64,000 nucleotides of DNA from Chromatiales bacterium (GTDB lineage Bacteria; Pseudomonadota; Gammaproteobacteria; UBA6429; Thiohalophilaceae), in assembly GCA_027032075.1 (NCBI GenBank), contig JALVOC010000054.1, forward strand, positions 62,001 through 126,000, in the 5' to 3' direction. Positions 1 through 9,209 of the stretch are shown in pieces. The position numbers and the translations under genes were made by a program. The notes under the pieces were generated by a model. The model did no database searches, was not told the origin of the DNA, and was given only the letters and a program-made list of their open reading frames with translations. The number at the start of each line of letters is the position of its first letter. Position 1 is the first letter of the stretch.

Positions 1-162
1 GCGTGGATGGCGGGATTGCGCAAGGGGGATATCATCGTCTCGGTGAATCGCCGCCCGGTGAAGACGCTGGAAGACGTGCGCCGCGCCCTCAAGAAAGGCG
101 GCAAGAGCATTCTGTTGAACATCCGCCGTGGTGACGGTGCCTTGTTCATCGTGATCCAGTAA
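1..162 (+). CDS. C-terminal PDZ domain of a DegP/DegQ-type periplasmic serine protease (partial)
   Basis: The window opens inside a gene; frame 1 is open from base 1 to a TAA at 160-162 (53 residues). The fragment reads as the end of a PDZ domain: an L-R-K-G-D-I-I-V-S-V-N core, then V-K-T-L-E-D-V-R-R-A-L and a closing beta strand ending in I-V-I-Q. In Do-like (HtrA/DegP/DegQ) proteases the second PDZ domain ends the protein in this way. The catalytic domain lies outside the window, so the protease assignment is inferred from the PDZ tail alone. Another PDZ protein such as a RseP-like protease is possible but less likely, because the protein ends right after the domain. It converges with pdhB. 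Confidence 0.6.
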   Translation, partial: AWMAGLRKGDIIVSVNRRPVKTLEDVRRALKKGGKSILLNIRRGDGALFIVIQ

Positions 163-200
163 TGCCGTCCTGCCGGCAGGGAAGCCGGCAGCAGGTTGCC

Positions 201-1229
201 TCAGGTTTTCACCATGCCGTGCACTTTTGCCACCACCGCTTCCGCGTTGGGAATGGACGAGGCCTCGAGCATGCGGTTATAGGGTGTCGGCACATCGGCG
301 GCGGCGACACGCTGGATAGCGGCATCCAGATCGCCAAAGCATGTTTCCGTCAGTGCCGCTGCGATTTCGGCGCCGGCGCCGGCGAACTTGCAGTCTTCCT
401 CGACGATCACCGCACGACGGGTTTTGGCAACCGATGCCTGCAATAAAGGCAGATCAAGGGGCCGCAGGCTGCGCAGATCGACAACCTCTGCCTCGATGCC
501 CTCCTTGCCCAGCGTTGCGGCGGCCTCGAGCGCCACATTCACCATGCGGTGCCAGGCGATGAGGGTGACGTCATTGCCATCCCGGCGTATGGCGGCACTG
601 TGCATCGGCAGCGGTTCAGCCCCGGCATCGAAGGCACCGGACTGGAAATAAAGCAGTTCGTGTTCCAGCACCACAACGGGATCGTCCTCATCGATGGCCT
701 GACCGAGTTGCCAGTAGGCGTCCTGTGGCGTAGCGGGCGCCACGATGCGCAGCCCGGGAACGTTCATCATGGTGTGCTCCAGCCGCTGTGAGTGCTGTGC
801 CGCCAGTTGTCTGGCCACCCCGCCCGGCATCCGTACCACCAGTGGCACCGTCAGCTGACCGCCCGACATGTAACGTAACTTGGCGGCCATGTTGATAATG
901 GCGTCGAGCGCCAGCAAGGCGAAGTTGACCGTCATGATCTCCACGATGGGACGCCCGCCTGCCAGTGCGGCGCCCACCCCCAGGCCGGTAAAGCCGCCCT
1001 CCGAGATAGGGGTGTCGCGCACCCGCCATTCGCCGTATTTGGCATACAGCCCCTGTGTAACCCGGTAGCTGCCGCCATAGAGTCCCACGTCTTCACCGAG
1101 GATGAAAACCGACTCATCCTGTTGCATGGCCTTGTCCAGCGCGATATTCAGCGCCTCCCAGAGTTTCAGTTCAGGCGCGGCATGTGCCGGTGCGACCAGC
1201 CCGGTTTTTTCACTGTGTTGCCGTGTCAT
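201..1229 (-). CDS. pdhB: Pyruvate (2-oxoacid) dehydrogenase E1 component, beta subunit
   Basis: 342 residues, the usual length for the beta chain of the heterotetrameric (alpha2beta2) E1 that decarboxylates pyruvate or a related 2-oxoacid with thiamine diphosphate. The pyrimidine-binding transketolase domain spans about residues 20-195, with E-D-V-G-L-Y-G-G and the D-T-P-I-S-E-G-G-F-T-G motif. The C-terminal transketolase domain covers about 210-330. The ATG overlaps the pdhA stop (ATGA, 1226-1229), so the two are translationally coupled. No E2 or E3 gene is visible, so branched-chain or acetoin substrates cannot be excluded. Confidence 0.88.
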   Translation of the reverse strand: MTRQHSEKTGLVAPAHAAPELKLWEALNIALDKAMQQDESVFILGEDVGLYGGSYRVTQGLYAKYGEWRVRDTPISEGGFTGLGVGAALAGGRPIVEIMTVNFALLALDAIINMAAKLRYMSGGQLTVPLVVRMPGGVARQLAAQHSQRLEHTMMNVPGLRIVAPATPQDAYWQLGQAIDEDDPVVVLEHELLYFQSGAFDAGAEPLPMHSAAIRRDGNDVTLIAWHRMVNVALEAAATLGKEGIEAEVVDLRSLRPLDLPLLQASVAKTRRAVIVEEDCKFAGAGAEIAAALTETCFGDLDAAIQRVAAADVPTPYNRMLEASSIPNAEAVVAKVHGMVKT

Positions 1230-2242
1230 GCGCCACCCCCGTAGAGATCCATGGGCGTAACGTACACATCCTTGTCGAGCTGCTGCGGGGGTGGACTCTC
1301 CTCGGCGAAACGCACCGCGGCTTCAACGCTGTCCCGCACTTCCGCTTCGACGGCATCGCATTCCGCTTGCTCCAGCCTGCCTTCCTCGAGCACCTGGCGG
1401 CGAAATGTTTCCAGCGGATCGCGCGCCCGGAGTTCCCCCACCTCGAGGGCGGAGCGATAGGCGCCGGAGTCGGCCATGGAGTGGCCGCGGTAGCGGTAGG
1501 TATCGCACTCGAGCAGATAGGGGCCATTGCCACTGCGAACATGCTCCAGCGCCAGCCGGGTTGCCTCATAGACTGCCAGCACGTCCATGCCATCCACCCG
1601 CCGTCCGACCATGCCGTAGGCGATGGCTCGCCGGTGGATCTCCGCCACGGCGGAATGGCGGTGGATCTCGGTACCGATTTGGTAATGGTTGTTTTCGCAG
1701 ATAAACAGCACCGGCAGTTTCCACAGCGCCGCCATGTTGAGGGATTCGTGAAAGGTGCCCTGGTTGGCGGCACCGTCACCAAAATAACAGAGCACGGCAT
1801 CGGTGGCGTTTTGCATGCGCAACCAGTAAGCCACACCGGTGGCAACCGGGAAGGTCTCACCAACGATGGCGTAACCACCCAGAAAGCGGCGTTCCTTGTC
1901 GAAGAGATGCATGGAGCCGCCATAGCCACCCGAACAGCCTGTGGCCTTGCCAAACAACTCGGCCATCACCGCCGTGGGCGGAATGCCGCGCATCAGTGCA
2001 TGTACATGTTCGCGGTAGGTACTGACGACATAATCTCCGGCATCGGCCGCCCGCAGGCTGCCCACTGCCACCGCTTCCTCGCCGGGGTAGAGATGCAAAA
2101 AGCCGCCGATATTGCCCTGGGTATACTGCTCGGCGGCGGCCTCTTCAAAACGGCGGGCGAGCGTCATATCGTAGAGGAACTGCCTTGCTGTATTCCGTTG
2201 CATGACAACCTTCTCATCAGAGGATAAGGTGATCCACGCCAT
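1226..2242 (-). CDS. pdhA: Pyruvate (2-oxoacid) dehydrogenase E1 component, alpha subunit
   Basis: 338 residues. The thiamine-diphosphate motif is intact: G-D-G-A-A-N-Q-G, then about 20 residues later C-E-N-N. The phosphorylation-loop region Y-R-Y-R-G-H-S-M-A-D-S is also present. It forms the catalytic E1 with the downstream beta subunit, whose start codon overlaps this stop. An in-frame ATG at 2203 has a better ribosome site (GAGAAGG, eight bases upstream) and would give a 325-residue protein closer to family length, so the true start may be 2203. A strong stem-loop lies in the leader at 2297-2329. Confidence 0.88.
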   Translation of the reverse strand: MAWITLSSDEKVVMQRNTARQFLYDMTLARRFEEAAAEQYTQGNIGGFLHLYPGEEAVAVGSLRAADAGDYVVSTYREHVHALMRGIPPTAVMAELFGKATGCSGGYGGSMHLFDKERRFLGGYAIVGETFPVATGVAYWLRMQNATDAVLCYFGDGAANQGTFHESLNMAALWKLPVLFICENNHYQIGTEIHRHSAVAEIHRRAIAYGMVGRRVDGMDVLAVYEATRLALEHVRSGNGPYLLECDTYRYRGHSMADSGAYRSALEVGELRARDPLETFRRQVLEEGRLEQAECDAVEAEVRDSVEAAVRFAEESPPPQQLDKDVYVTPMDLYGGGA

Positions 2243-2296
2243 GACAGCCGTGCATCAAATGTGATGGGGGCCAACCAACAGTATGTTACAAATATT

Positions 2297-2329
2297 CCGG
2301 AAAAACAAAATCCTTTTGATGTTTTCCGG
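2297..2329. terminator. Stem-loop between the response-regulator gene and pdhA
   Basis: The arms CCGGAAAA and TTTTCCGG enclose a second pair, CAAAA and TTTTG, around a three-base loop, giving one long nearly continuous hairpin. No T-run follows on either strand, so a classical intrinsic terminator is not certain. It sits in the 221-base gap upstream of pdhA and downstream of the ANTAR regulator gene, so it may end that transcript or act in the pdhA leader. Confidence 0.45.
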
Positions 2330-2463
2330 CCAGATCACCGTACAGAAACCGGTCAGTTTTATGTATTTGCAATGTATCGAAAGGACCGTTTTTCCCTCAT
2401 GGTCATCAGGTTTGCGTCACAGGGAACGGGTTCCGCGCTAACGCATGGCTGTTGACTTCAGAG

Positions 2464-3042
2464 TCACTCGTCGATATTCACGGTTTCCGTGGCTTTTATG
2501 TATTCGTCCGCAATCTCGACCAACTTGCGGCGCTGGGAACGGGCGTGGTGGCGCAACTTTTCAAAAGCGGCATCACGTGACAAATGGTACTTTTCCATAA
2601 TCACGCCAATGGCTGTGCTGATCAGCTGATCTTGTTCCAGTGCACTCATAAGGCGGTGTTCGCTCTGCTTGAGCTTTTTGATCTGTTCGGCCCGCTTCAG
2701 CGCAGCTTCTATGGAGGGCACGATCTGTTCGACATCGATGGGTTTGACGAGATACCCCAGCGCCCCAAGGTTGGTCGTTTTTTCGACAAGATCCTCGTCC
2801 CCATAGGCCGAGAGCATCAAAAACGGTGTTTCTGTGAGTCGGCGGGCGGTTTCCACTCCGTCCATTCCCGGCATGCGGATGTCCAGAATGGTGATGTCCG
2901 GTTGCTCCTTCTCACACAATCTGACGGCCTCCTTGCCGTCACTGGCCTCGAGAATGGTGTAACCGGCGTTTCTCAAGCCGTTTGCCAGGGTGGCAAGGAC
3001 CAATCTGTCATCATCTGCGATCAGAACGCGTGCTTTGGGCAT
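2464..3042 (-). CDS. ANTAR-domain response regulator (AmiR/NasT type)
   Basis: 192 residues. A receiver domain (about 1-118) carries the acidic pocket D10-D12, the phospho-acceptor D54 in I-L-D-I-R-M-P-G-M-D-G and the switch lysine in L-V-K-P-I-D. A coiled linker and a C-terminal ANTAR RNA-binding domain follow (about 128-185: I-S-T-A-I-G-V-I-M-E-K-Y, then R-R-K-L-V-E-I-A-D-E-Y). ANTAR proteins bind tandem RNA hairpins and prevent termination, so this regulator probably acts on leader RNA rather than on a promoter. The kinase gene lies 68 bases upstream on the same strand and is the obvious partner. I did not find a convincing ANTAR hairpin pair nearby. Confidence 0.9.
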   Translation of the reverse strand: MPKARVLIADDDRLVLATLANGLRNAGYTILEASDGKEAVRLCEKEQPDITILDIRMPGMDGVETARRLTETPFLMLSAYGDEDLVEKTTNLGALGYLVKPIDVEQIVPSIEAALKRAEQIKKLKQSEHRLMSALEQDQLISTAIGVIMEKYHLSRDAAFEKLRHHARSQRRKLVEIADEYIKATETVNIDE

Positions 3043-3110
3043 GTCAACTCCAATGTGTTTTTATTGTTTGGAACAGCTTCATGCCGGTGTATCAGAGTCC
3101 TATTCCGGAT

Positions 3111-5006
3111 TTACTTTCGTAAGGTAGGGGATTTAGACGTGCCGATCAAGGTTTCATTGTGTTGCTGTTGCGGAAATGAGTAAGGGCGCACAATTGGTGC
3201 GCGCAATTGCACATGTGTGGTGACTCCTGCGTGGTTTTGCCGGTACTGGATGGAAAAGCCGTCGGCTGGCAACAAGGCCTGAATGAGTTCAAGCCCGGTG
3301 CCATGCCCCATGCCGGCCTGAAAATCGAATCCCTCGGGTAAACGGCCGCCGGGGCAGTGAATACGGATCTCCCCCTGCTCGTGAACGGCATCCAGTGAGA
3401 CGCGCACCTTGTCATGGGCATTTTGCCTGTTGGCGTGTTTGAGGGCATTGGTGATGAGTTCGTTGAGGATCAGTGCAACGGGGACGGCCTCCTTGTCCAG
3501 TACCTCCAGGGGGGTGTCGACATTCAGGGAGAGATCGATGGCGGTGGCTGCATTGTTCGTGTGTGAGTGGCCTTCGACGATGGCGGGCAACATTTCACAC
3601 AACAGCAGTTTATTGATGTCGCGCTGGCCGTGAATGCCATGAATGAGGGCGATGGAATTGATCTGGGTGATGGCCTTGTCGATGGCGTCTGCGGGATCAC
3701 TCGGTGTATGGTTGAGATTGTTGCGTAACAGCCCGACGATGCCCTGCAGGTTGTTTTTGATGCGGTGGTGAACTTCGCGGATCAGCGCATTGCGTTGTTC
3801 CTCCGCCTGTCGCAATTGTTCCTGTTCGTGAAGCTTGCGTTTATCGATGTTGCTTGCCAGCCCCAGCATCCTTACCGGTTTGCCGTCCGCATCACGCACC
3901 ACGTTGCCGGCTTCCCTTACCCAGTGGATGCTGCCGTCCGGCCAGACGATGCGGTGATCCAGATCATAGACACTGCCATGGTAGAGGGAGTCATCAATCG
4001 CCTGAAGCACCATGTCCCGATCATCGGGGTGCACGTAGGAAAGAAACATATCAAGGTAGGGGCGGGTGGAAGCCACGGGCAGACCGAACAGCGTCCAGAC
4101 CTGATCGGACCAGTAGAGTTCTCCTGTGGCGATATCCCATTCCCAGTTACCGAAATTGGCGAACTGCTGGCTGAGGCGCAGGCGTTCCTCGCTTTTCTGC
4201 AGTGCTTGCAAGGTGTTTTGCCTGTCGGTGATATCGTGTGCGATCCCGCGGAAACCGGACAGTTCGCCTTTTGACGAAAAGAAGGGCACGCCGCTGGTTT
4301 CCATGGTGACATGCCGGCCGTCTTTGTGGATATTGATGTTCTGTTCGCGGTTGAAGGGAGCCGGTTTCCCCCTGCGGTTGAAATGCCGGGCGAGTTTGTC
4401 TGCCTCATCCGCGGGCATGAAATCAAAGGGGGTTTTGCCGAGCATCTCTTCGGGCCGATAGCCCAGAATGGTCTCCACCTGCGGGCTGGAGTAGGTAAAG
4501 CGGAGTTCTGTGTCGATCGCCCACCACCAGTCACTGCTTGTTTCCACCAGGTCCCGGAAAAGGTCCTGGGATTTTCTGTAGTTGATCAGGGTGTTTCTGT
4601 GCTCGGTATGATCGATACCCGCACCGACGATGTATTCGATGGTTTCCGTGGGATTGGTGAGGGTGGCGGTGATCCAGTTGATATAAAAAGATTCTCCCGC
4701 TTTGCCACGCATTGGAATGACGAGGTTGCTGGCAAATTCGCCGTGATGCAACTGCTCGACAAAGCTGGCCCTGACAGCCTCCTGTTGTGATTCGGGGTAC
4801 AGCATGCAGAAATGATTGCCCAACAACTCATGCTCGCTGAAGCCACTGGCGCGTTCGAAAGCACGATTGGTATAAACAAATCTTCCCTCGCGGTCGACGG
4901 CGAGCAGCAGTGTTTCCAGGGTGTATTTGAAAAAGGGGTGTTGTGCCGCTTCCAGAAAGTTGGCGGTTGGCCAGCTGTTGCGGGGCTTGTCTGATTTATC
5001 GTGCAT
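3111..5006 (-). CDS. PAS-domain sensor histidine kinase, HisKA_2/HWE-like
   Basis: 631 residues with no predicted membrane segment, so probably cytoplasmic. Three PAS domains are visible at about 25-140, 150-265 and 285-395 (each ends in a PAC-like stretch such as I-A-H-D-I-T-D-R). The dimerisation and phosphotransfer region follows, with E-V-H-H-R-I-K-N-N (phospho-acceptor near H414), typical of HisKA_2 kinases. The ATPase domain has its N box N-E-L-I-T-N-A-L-K-H at about 515-524. The ANTAR response regulator is directly downstream. This kinase class often pairs with ANTAR regulators. The signal sensed is unknown. The ATG lacks a clear ribosome site. Confidence 0.88.
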   Translation of the reverse strand: MHDKSDKPRNSWPTANFLEAAQHPFFKYTLETLLLAVDREGRFVYTNRAFERASGFSEHELLGNHFCMLYPESQQEAVRASFVEQLHHGEFASNLVIPMRGKAGESFYINWITATLTNPTETIEYIVGAGIDHTEHRNTLINYRKSQDLFRDLVETSSDWWWAIDTELRFTYSSPQVETILGYRPEEMLGKTPFDFMPADEADKLARHFNRRGKPAPFNREQNINIHKDGRHVTMETSGVPFFSSKGELSGFRGIAHDITDRQNTLQALQKSEERLRLSQQFANFGNWEWDIATGELYWSDQVWTLFGLPVASTRPYLDMFLSYVHPDDRDMVLQAIDDSLYHGSVYDLDHRIVWPDGSIHWVREAGNVVRDADGKPVRMLGLASNIDKRKLHEQEQLRQAEEQRNALIREVHHRIKNNLQGIVGLLRNNLNHTPSDPADAIDKAITQINSIALIHGIHGQRDINKLLLCEMLPAIVEGHSHTNNAATAIDLSLNVDTPLEVLDKEAVPVALILNELITNALKHANRQNAHDKVRVSLDAVHEQGEIRIHCPGGRLPEGFDFQAGMGHGTGLELIQALLPADGFSIQYRQNHAGVTTHVQLRAPIVRPYSFPQQQHNETLIGTSKSPTLRK

Positions 5007-5404
5007 GGGTGGTGTTTGTGTCTAGTGGTGGCCGTGTTTTTGTTATCCCGGCATGCAAGGAGGGGCAGGCAAAATCCATTTTGTTTTTTTGCCCTGTTCA
5101 GATTACCCCTATCCGGTCACCTATCCGCATACTCTGCATAAGGAAATTATAGAAAAGTTCTCAAGTTTTGGAATTGTTTGACGAAGTATAAAACACAAAC
5201 AGCATTCAATGGTCCTGCTTTCGTTCAGAAAGCCGTGCCTTTCCCCACAATGGGGGTATTTCCGGCAGTGCTGTTTATATTCATATGGTATCGCCCTTCA
5301 ACCCGCCGATGCCAGCGCCGATTGTGATAATCGGCACGGGTGCCCAACTCCCGCCCCCGGTGTAAGTCATGCTGTTCCAATGCAACCAGGGAAAGGAGAA
5401 AGTC
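5007..5404. other. Divergent intergenic region, kinase / chemoreceptor
   Basis: 398 bases without a supported gene, holding the promoters of both divergent genes. A perfect 7-bp hairpin (GCCGATT, five-base loop, AATCGGC) lies at 5317-5335 in the chemoreceptor leader; no T-run follows it. I looked for a FliA-type promoter and for a c-di-GMP riboswitch ahead of the chemoreceptor and could not recognise either. Confidence 0.4.
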
Positions 5405-7435
5405 ATGATGATTACCCTGCTCAAACCTGCCACGGCTTTGATGGATCGTGTGCGTTATCCGATCAAGTTCACCATTATTTTTGTCATTGTTTTAATCCCC
5501 CTGGCGCTTTTGAGCCTGAACCTGATCACATCCATCGCGGAAGACGTGGCCTTTCTCGAGAATGAGCGTACCGGCCTCGCCTACATCAGGAGCGTGCGCC
5601 AGCCTGTCGAACACATCCAGCAGCATCGCGGCATGATGGCGGCCTATCTTAATGGTGCGAAGGAATTCCGCGACCGCATTATGCAGAAGCGCGCGGTTGT
5701 CGATCAAAAACTGGCTGAACTCAGAGAGGTTGACGCTGAGCTGGGGGTGCAACTCGGCACCAACAACGTGGTGGACAATCTGCTGCAGCAATGGAACAGC
5801 ATCAAGGCCAACGCCATGCAGATGGCGCCTGCCGAGGCCATCAAGGCGCACAGTGATTTAATCGCCGGGATGCTGGCCCTGATGGGTGAGGTTGCCGACG
5901 CCTCCCAAATCACCCTGGATCCGAAACTCGACAGTTATTACCTGGGCGACACTCTGGTTTCAGGCCTGCCCAGAATGCTGGAATATATGGGTCAGGCGCG
6001 GGCGGTGGGTTCCGGTGTGGCGGCTGCGGGTAAATTCGCCAGTCCAAAGATATATACCCGCCTGGCGGTGCTTTCCAACAACATCGATCTGTATTTTACG
6101 GGGGTCAGTTCCGGCCTGAAGGCGGCTTATGCGGAAAATAGCGGCATTGCCAAGCAGCTGAAAGGCCCGACCGATGAGAACAACAGCGCCATCCGCGAGA
6201 TGCATGCGCTGTTGAACGACAAACTGTTGAATGCGCAGAGTATCAGTATCAGCAGTGATCAGGTTTTCAACACTGCCACCAAAGCGATCAGCGGTTCCTA
6301 CAGACTTTATGATGCCCTGGTGCCGCAACTGGATAAACTGTTTGTCGAGCGGATCGAAGCCGCGCATGCCGCCATGATGAGGGCCATCGCTATCGTTGTG
6401 GTGGTGCTGGCACTGGTGGCTTACCTCTTCACCGGATTCTATTTCTCGGTGCGGCAGAGTATTGCACGCATCCGTGATGCTGCGGAAAAACTTTCTGAAG
6501 GTAATCTTTCCGTGCAGGTGAAACTCAGCAGCCGTGATGAAATGAGTCAGATCGCCGACAGTTTCAACAGCATGGCGAAACAGTTTGCGCAAATCGTTTC
6601 GCAGATTCTGGGTTCATCGCAGCATATCGGCAGTTCCTCCGAGGAGCTCTCGGCCATTACGGAACAGACCAGCCAGAGTATTTATGAGCAACAGTCACAG
6701 ACCGAGCAGGTGGCAACCGCGATGAACCAGATGAGCACCACGGTGCAGGAGGTGAGCAAGAGCATTGCGAATACGGCACAGGCCGCCCAGGAGGCCAGCA
6801 TGGAAACGTCCAAGGGCCGCAGGATCGTGGAAGAGGCCGTGCGGGCGGTGCAGCAGCTTGCGGGACAAATCGAAAGCGCGGCAGGCGTCATCAAGCAACT
6901 GGAACAGGACAGTGAAAACATCAACACCGTGCTGGAGGTGATCAAGGGGGTGGCGGAACAGACCAACCTGTTGGCGTTGAATGCTGCCATTGAAGCAGCT
7001 CGTGCCGGAGAGCAGGGCCGGGGTTTTGCTGTGGTGGCCGACGAGGTGCGTACCCTGGCGGGCAGGACGCAGGAATCCACCGAGGAAATCAATCAGGTGA
7101 TCGAAAAACTCCAGAGCGGCTCGCGCAAGGCGGTGGAGGTGATGAACAGGAGTTGTGAGGAAGCCAGGACGGTGGTGGAGCAGGCCAGCAATGCAGGGAC
7201 CTCATTATCCGCTATTTCCACGGCGGTGGAACGTATCAATGAAATGAGTGCACAGATCGCCAGTGCGGCGGAACAGCAAAGCGCGACCGCTGAGGAGATC
7301 AACCGGAATATCGCCAATATCACCGAGAAAGCCAACGATACCTCAAGCGGGGCGCAGCAGACGGCGACGGCGAGTGAGGATCTGGCCCGCCTGGGCGCCG
7401 ACCTTCAGCAACTGGTGGGGCGGTTCAATGTGTAG
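5405..7435 (+). CDS. Methyl-accepting chemotaxis protein
   Basis: Membrane chemoreceptor of about 676 residues. An N-terminal membrane helix ([12 protein letters not shown]) is followed by a large all-helical periplasmic sensor (about 290 residues), a second membrane helix ([14 protein letters not shown]), a HAMP linker and a long signalling coiled coil. Its hairpin tip is canonical: [19 protein letters not shown], then G-F-A-V-V-A-D-E-V. There is no CheR-binding pentapeptide at the C terminus. An upstream ATG at 5369 is in frame, but the one at 5405 follows a strong AAAGGAGAA site and is preferred. A CheV-type gene follows. The ligand is unknown. Confidence 0.92.
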   Translation: MMITLLKPATALMDRVRYPIKFTIIFVIVLIPLALLSLNLITSIAEDVAFLENERTGLAYIRSVRQPVEHIQQHRGMMAAYLNGAKEFRDRIMQKRAVVDQKLAELREVDAELGVQLGTNNVVDNLLQQWNSIKANAMQMAPAEAIKAHSDLIAGMLALMGEVADASQITLDPKLDSYYLGDTLVSGLPRMLEYMGQARAVGSGVAAAGKFASPKIYTRLAVLSNNIDLYFTGVSSGLKAAYAENSGIAKQLKGPTDENNSAIREMHALLNDKLLNAQSISISSDQVFNTATKAISGSYRLYDALVPQLDKLFVERIEAAHAAMMRAIAIVVVVLALVAYLFTGFYFSVRQSIARIRDAAEKLSEGNLSVQVKLSSRDEMSQIADSFNSMAKQFAQIVSQILGSSQHIGSSSEELSAITEQTSQSIYEQQSQTEQVATAMNQMSTTVQEVSKSIANTAQAAQEASMETSKGRRIVEEAVRAVQQLAGQIESAAGVIKQLEQDSENINTVLEVIKGVAEQTNLLALNAAIEAARAGEQGRGFAVVADEVRTLAGRTQESTEEINQVIEKLQSGSRKAVEVMNRSCEEARTVVEQASNAGTSLSAISTAVERINEMSAQIASAAEQQSATAEEINRNIANITEKANDTSSGAQQTATASEDLARLGADLQQLVGRFNV

Positions 7436-7509
7436 TCTCGGAAGGTTGAATGACTGTGCGCAAGCGAGGTCCAGTTTGCTACCAGGGTATGCGTTTGATT
7501 TGGGGGCCA

Positions 7510-7611
7510 GCACACCGGAACACCATGGCAAGACACGCTGGGAATACATCCCTGCAAGCTTCACGGCAGCCTCCCTGCTGCCGAGAGTCTTGCCAGGGGG
7601 TTCCGGTGTGC
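7510..7611. repeat. Large imperfect palindrome (dispersed extragenic repeat type)
   Basis: The arms 7510-7534 and 7587-7611 are 25 bases each and match at 23 positions (GCACACCGGAAC...GGCAAGAC against its complement). The 52-base centre contains a nested hairpin, GGCAGC...GCTGCC. The whole resembles the extragenic palindromes that recur near gene ends in several gammaproteobacteria. It lies between the chemoreceptor and cheV. A separate perfect 16-bp palindrome, CCTGTTGATCAACAGG, follows immediately at about 7615-7630. Confidence 0.7.
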
Positions 7612-7728
7612 CGGCCTGTTGATCAACAGGCGGGCAGCATTCCGGCACAGTGTAAATAACCCGCCTTGTCGTGAGAGGTATGGGCGTCTTCGTTAAACAG
7701 AGTTTGAAGAATGCAGAGGAATCACGCT

Positions 7729-8718
7729 ATGAAAGATCTGATGGAATCAGTGGAAGAATGTACCGAGCTTGCCAGTGTAAACAGTCTGGAGGTTTTGTTG
7801 TTCAGCCTGGGAAAGGAGAGGGAGAGCGGTGACAAGAGGACGTTTGGTATCAATATTTTCAATGTGCGGGAAGTGATATACGTCCCGGAGATCACCGGCG
7901 TCGCCGACATGCCCGATTCCGTGGAAGGCACCATCAGTCTTTGGGGTATCACCATTCCTGTCATCAACCTGCCTGCCTATTGCGGAATAAAACTGGCGGA
8001 GAAGCCCGCCACCATGATTGTCACGGAGTACAACAAGCACATGCAGGGTTTTCTGGTGCATTCGGTGGATTGTATTCAACGCCTGGTGTGCAAGGACATC
8101 AAGGCGCCGCCGCGGAGAATGGCAGGCCGGTATGGTGGCCTGGTTACCGCAGTAACAGAGGTGGCGGAGAAAGGACCAATCATGATTCTGGACATTGGCA
8201 AGGTGTTGTTCGATGTGGCCGGATTTTATGATGAGGATTCGATTTTTGAGGGGATAGCGCCTGCGGCCGACGAAAATATAACCGTTCTGTTTGTCGATGA
8301 TTCCAGTGTGGCCCGCGGGCGGATCCGGCGTACGCTCGAGGAGATGGGAGTGAAATACATCAGTGCGGTGAACGGTCAGCATGCCTGGGAAAAATTGAAT
8401 GAGATTGCGGCGTATGTTGAAGCGGAAGGCGGGGCGGTGGCGGACAAGGTGCAGTTGATCCTGACGGATATCGAAATGCCGGAAATGGACGGTCAGTTAC
8501 TGGCCCGCATGGTGAAGAATGATGCCCGTTTCAAAGCCATTCCCGTCATTGGGCACTCCTCGCTGGGCGCCGGGAGGGAGCGGCTCCTGGGTGAAGATGT
8601 GGATGCCTGGGTGGAAAAGTTTGAACCCCGGGAGCTGGCCGGCACGCTGGCGAAAATGATGTGCGCCATAACAGGGTGTGCGCAAAGCCCGCGCCATCGC
8701 CAGGCATGTGGAGAATGA
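7729..8718 (+). CDS. cheV: CheV-type chemotaxis coupling protein (CheW domain plus receiver)
   Basis: About 329 residues. A CheW domain (about 15-165: F-G-I-N-I-F-N-V-R-E-V, then V-E-G-T-I-S-L-W-G and V-I-N-L-P) links receptors to the CheA kinase. A receiver domain follows (about 185-315), with V-D-D-S-S-V-A-R and the phosphorylation site L-T-D-I-E-M-P-E-M-D-G. CheV proteins are thought to buffer or adapt receptor arrays by phosphorylation. The start at 7729 follows AGAGGA at a good distance; an in-frame ATG at 7711 has no such site. It lies downstream of the chemoreceptor, and the two may form a dedicated pair since no other che gene is near. Confidence 0.88.
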   Translation: MKDLMESVEECTELASVNSLEVLLFSLGKERESGDKRTFGINIFNVREVIYVPEITGVADMPDSVEGTISLWGITIPVINLPAYCGIKLAEKPATMIVTEYNKHMQGFLVHSVDCIQRLVCKDIKAPPRRMAGRYGGLVTAVTEVAEKGPIMILDIGKVLFDVAGFYDEDSIFEGIAPAADENITVLFVDDSSVARGRIRRTLEEMGVKYISAVNGQHAWEKLNEIAAYVEAEGGAVADKVQLILTDIEMPEMDGQLLARMVKNDARFKAIPVIGHSSLGAGRERLLGEDVDAWVEKFEPRELAGTLAKMMCAITGCAQSPRHRQACGE

Positions 8719-8729
8719 ACGGAAACGCT

Positions 8730-9161
8730 TCAGTGTTTTAGCCGTTGTTGCAGGCATTTGAGATAGGCCTGCTCATCGGGCAGGCTGCCTGCCTGCTGGC
8801 TTTGCCAGATCATTTCCGCCAGGCACTCCATCATCTGATGTTCCGCAACATGGGGATCGGCGTACCTCTTCAACAAATCCGCGTGGATCTTTGTGATGCC
8901 GGCGGGGCGCTGCGTGGCCAGTTGTTCCTGGATGCTGATGTGCATGGCCATGTGCAAAAAAGGGTTGGTCTCCCCCGTCTCCGGCAGGTAGTCCCGTTGC
9001 AGATTGGCCTCCTCGTCCTGCAGCAGTGCATGGTATTCGGGGTGTTGCAGAATAATCTGTGCGATCAGCTGCTCCAGCGGTTCTGCCGGTTCCCTCTTCT
9101 GAAATTTGCGCCAGGCGGAGAAAAACAGCTGGCGTAACTGGGTGCGGTCTTGTGCAAACAT
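8730..9161 (-). CDS. DUF1841 family protein
   Basis: 143 residues, soluble, no signal peptide. The sequence matches my memory of the DUF1841 family: an N-terminal R-x-x-F-F-x-A-W segment, a central H-P-E-Y-H and N-P-F-L-H-M-x-M-H-x-x-I-x-E-Q, and a C-terminal H-x-M-M-E-C-L-x-E-M-I-W. Function is unknown. It sits next to nth on the same strand, as commonly seen in gammaproteobacteria, and converges with cheV with only 11 bases between the stops. Confidence 0.85.
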   Translation of the reverse strand: MFAQDRTQLRQLFFSAWRKFQKREPAEPLEQLIAQIILQHPEYHALLQDEEANLQRDYLPETGETNPFLHMAMHISIQEQLATQRPAGITKIHADLLKRYADPHVAEHQMMECLAEMIWQSQQAGSLPDEQAYLKCLQQRLKH

Positions 9162-9209
9162 GGGGTTAGGGTAATGGGGAGGAAGCGGAGTTACAAGACG
9201 GATTGGCCC

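Noticed and set aside
1184-2227. Long plus-strand frame opposite pdhA
   Set aside because: Antisense shadow of pdhA; the minus strand encodes a clear E1 alpha family protein.
2261-2455. 64-codon plus-strand frame upstream of pdhA
   Set aside because: No ribosome site or family; it spans the stem-loop and leader region.
5007-5404. Possible c-di-GMP riboswitch ahead of the chemoreceptor
   Set aside because: The conserved GEMM elements could not be found; only a simple hairpin is present.
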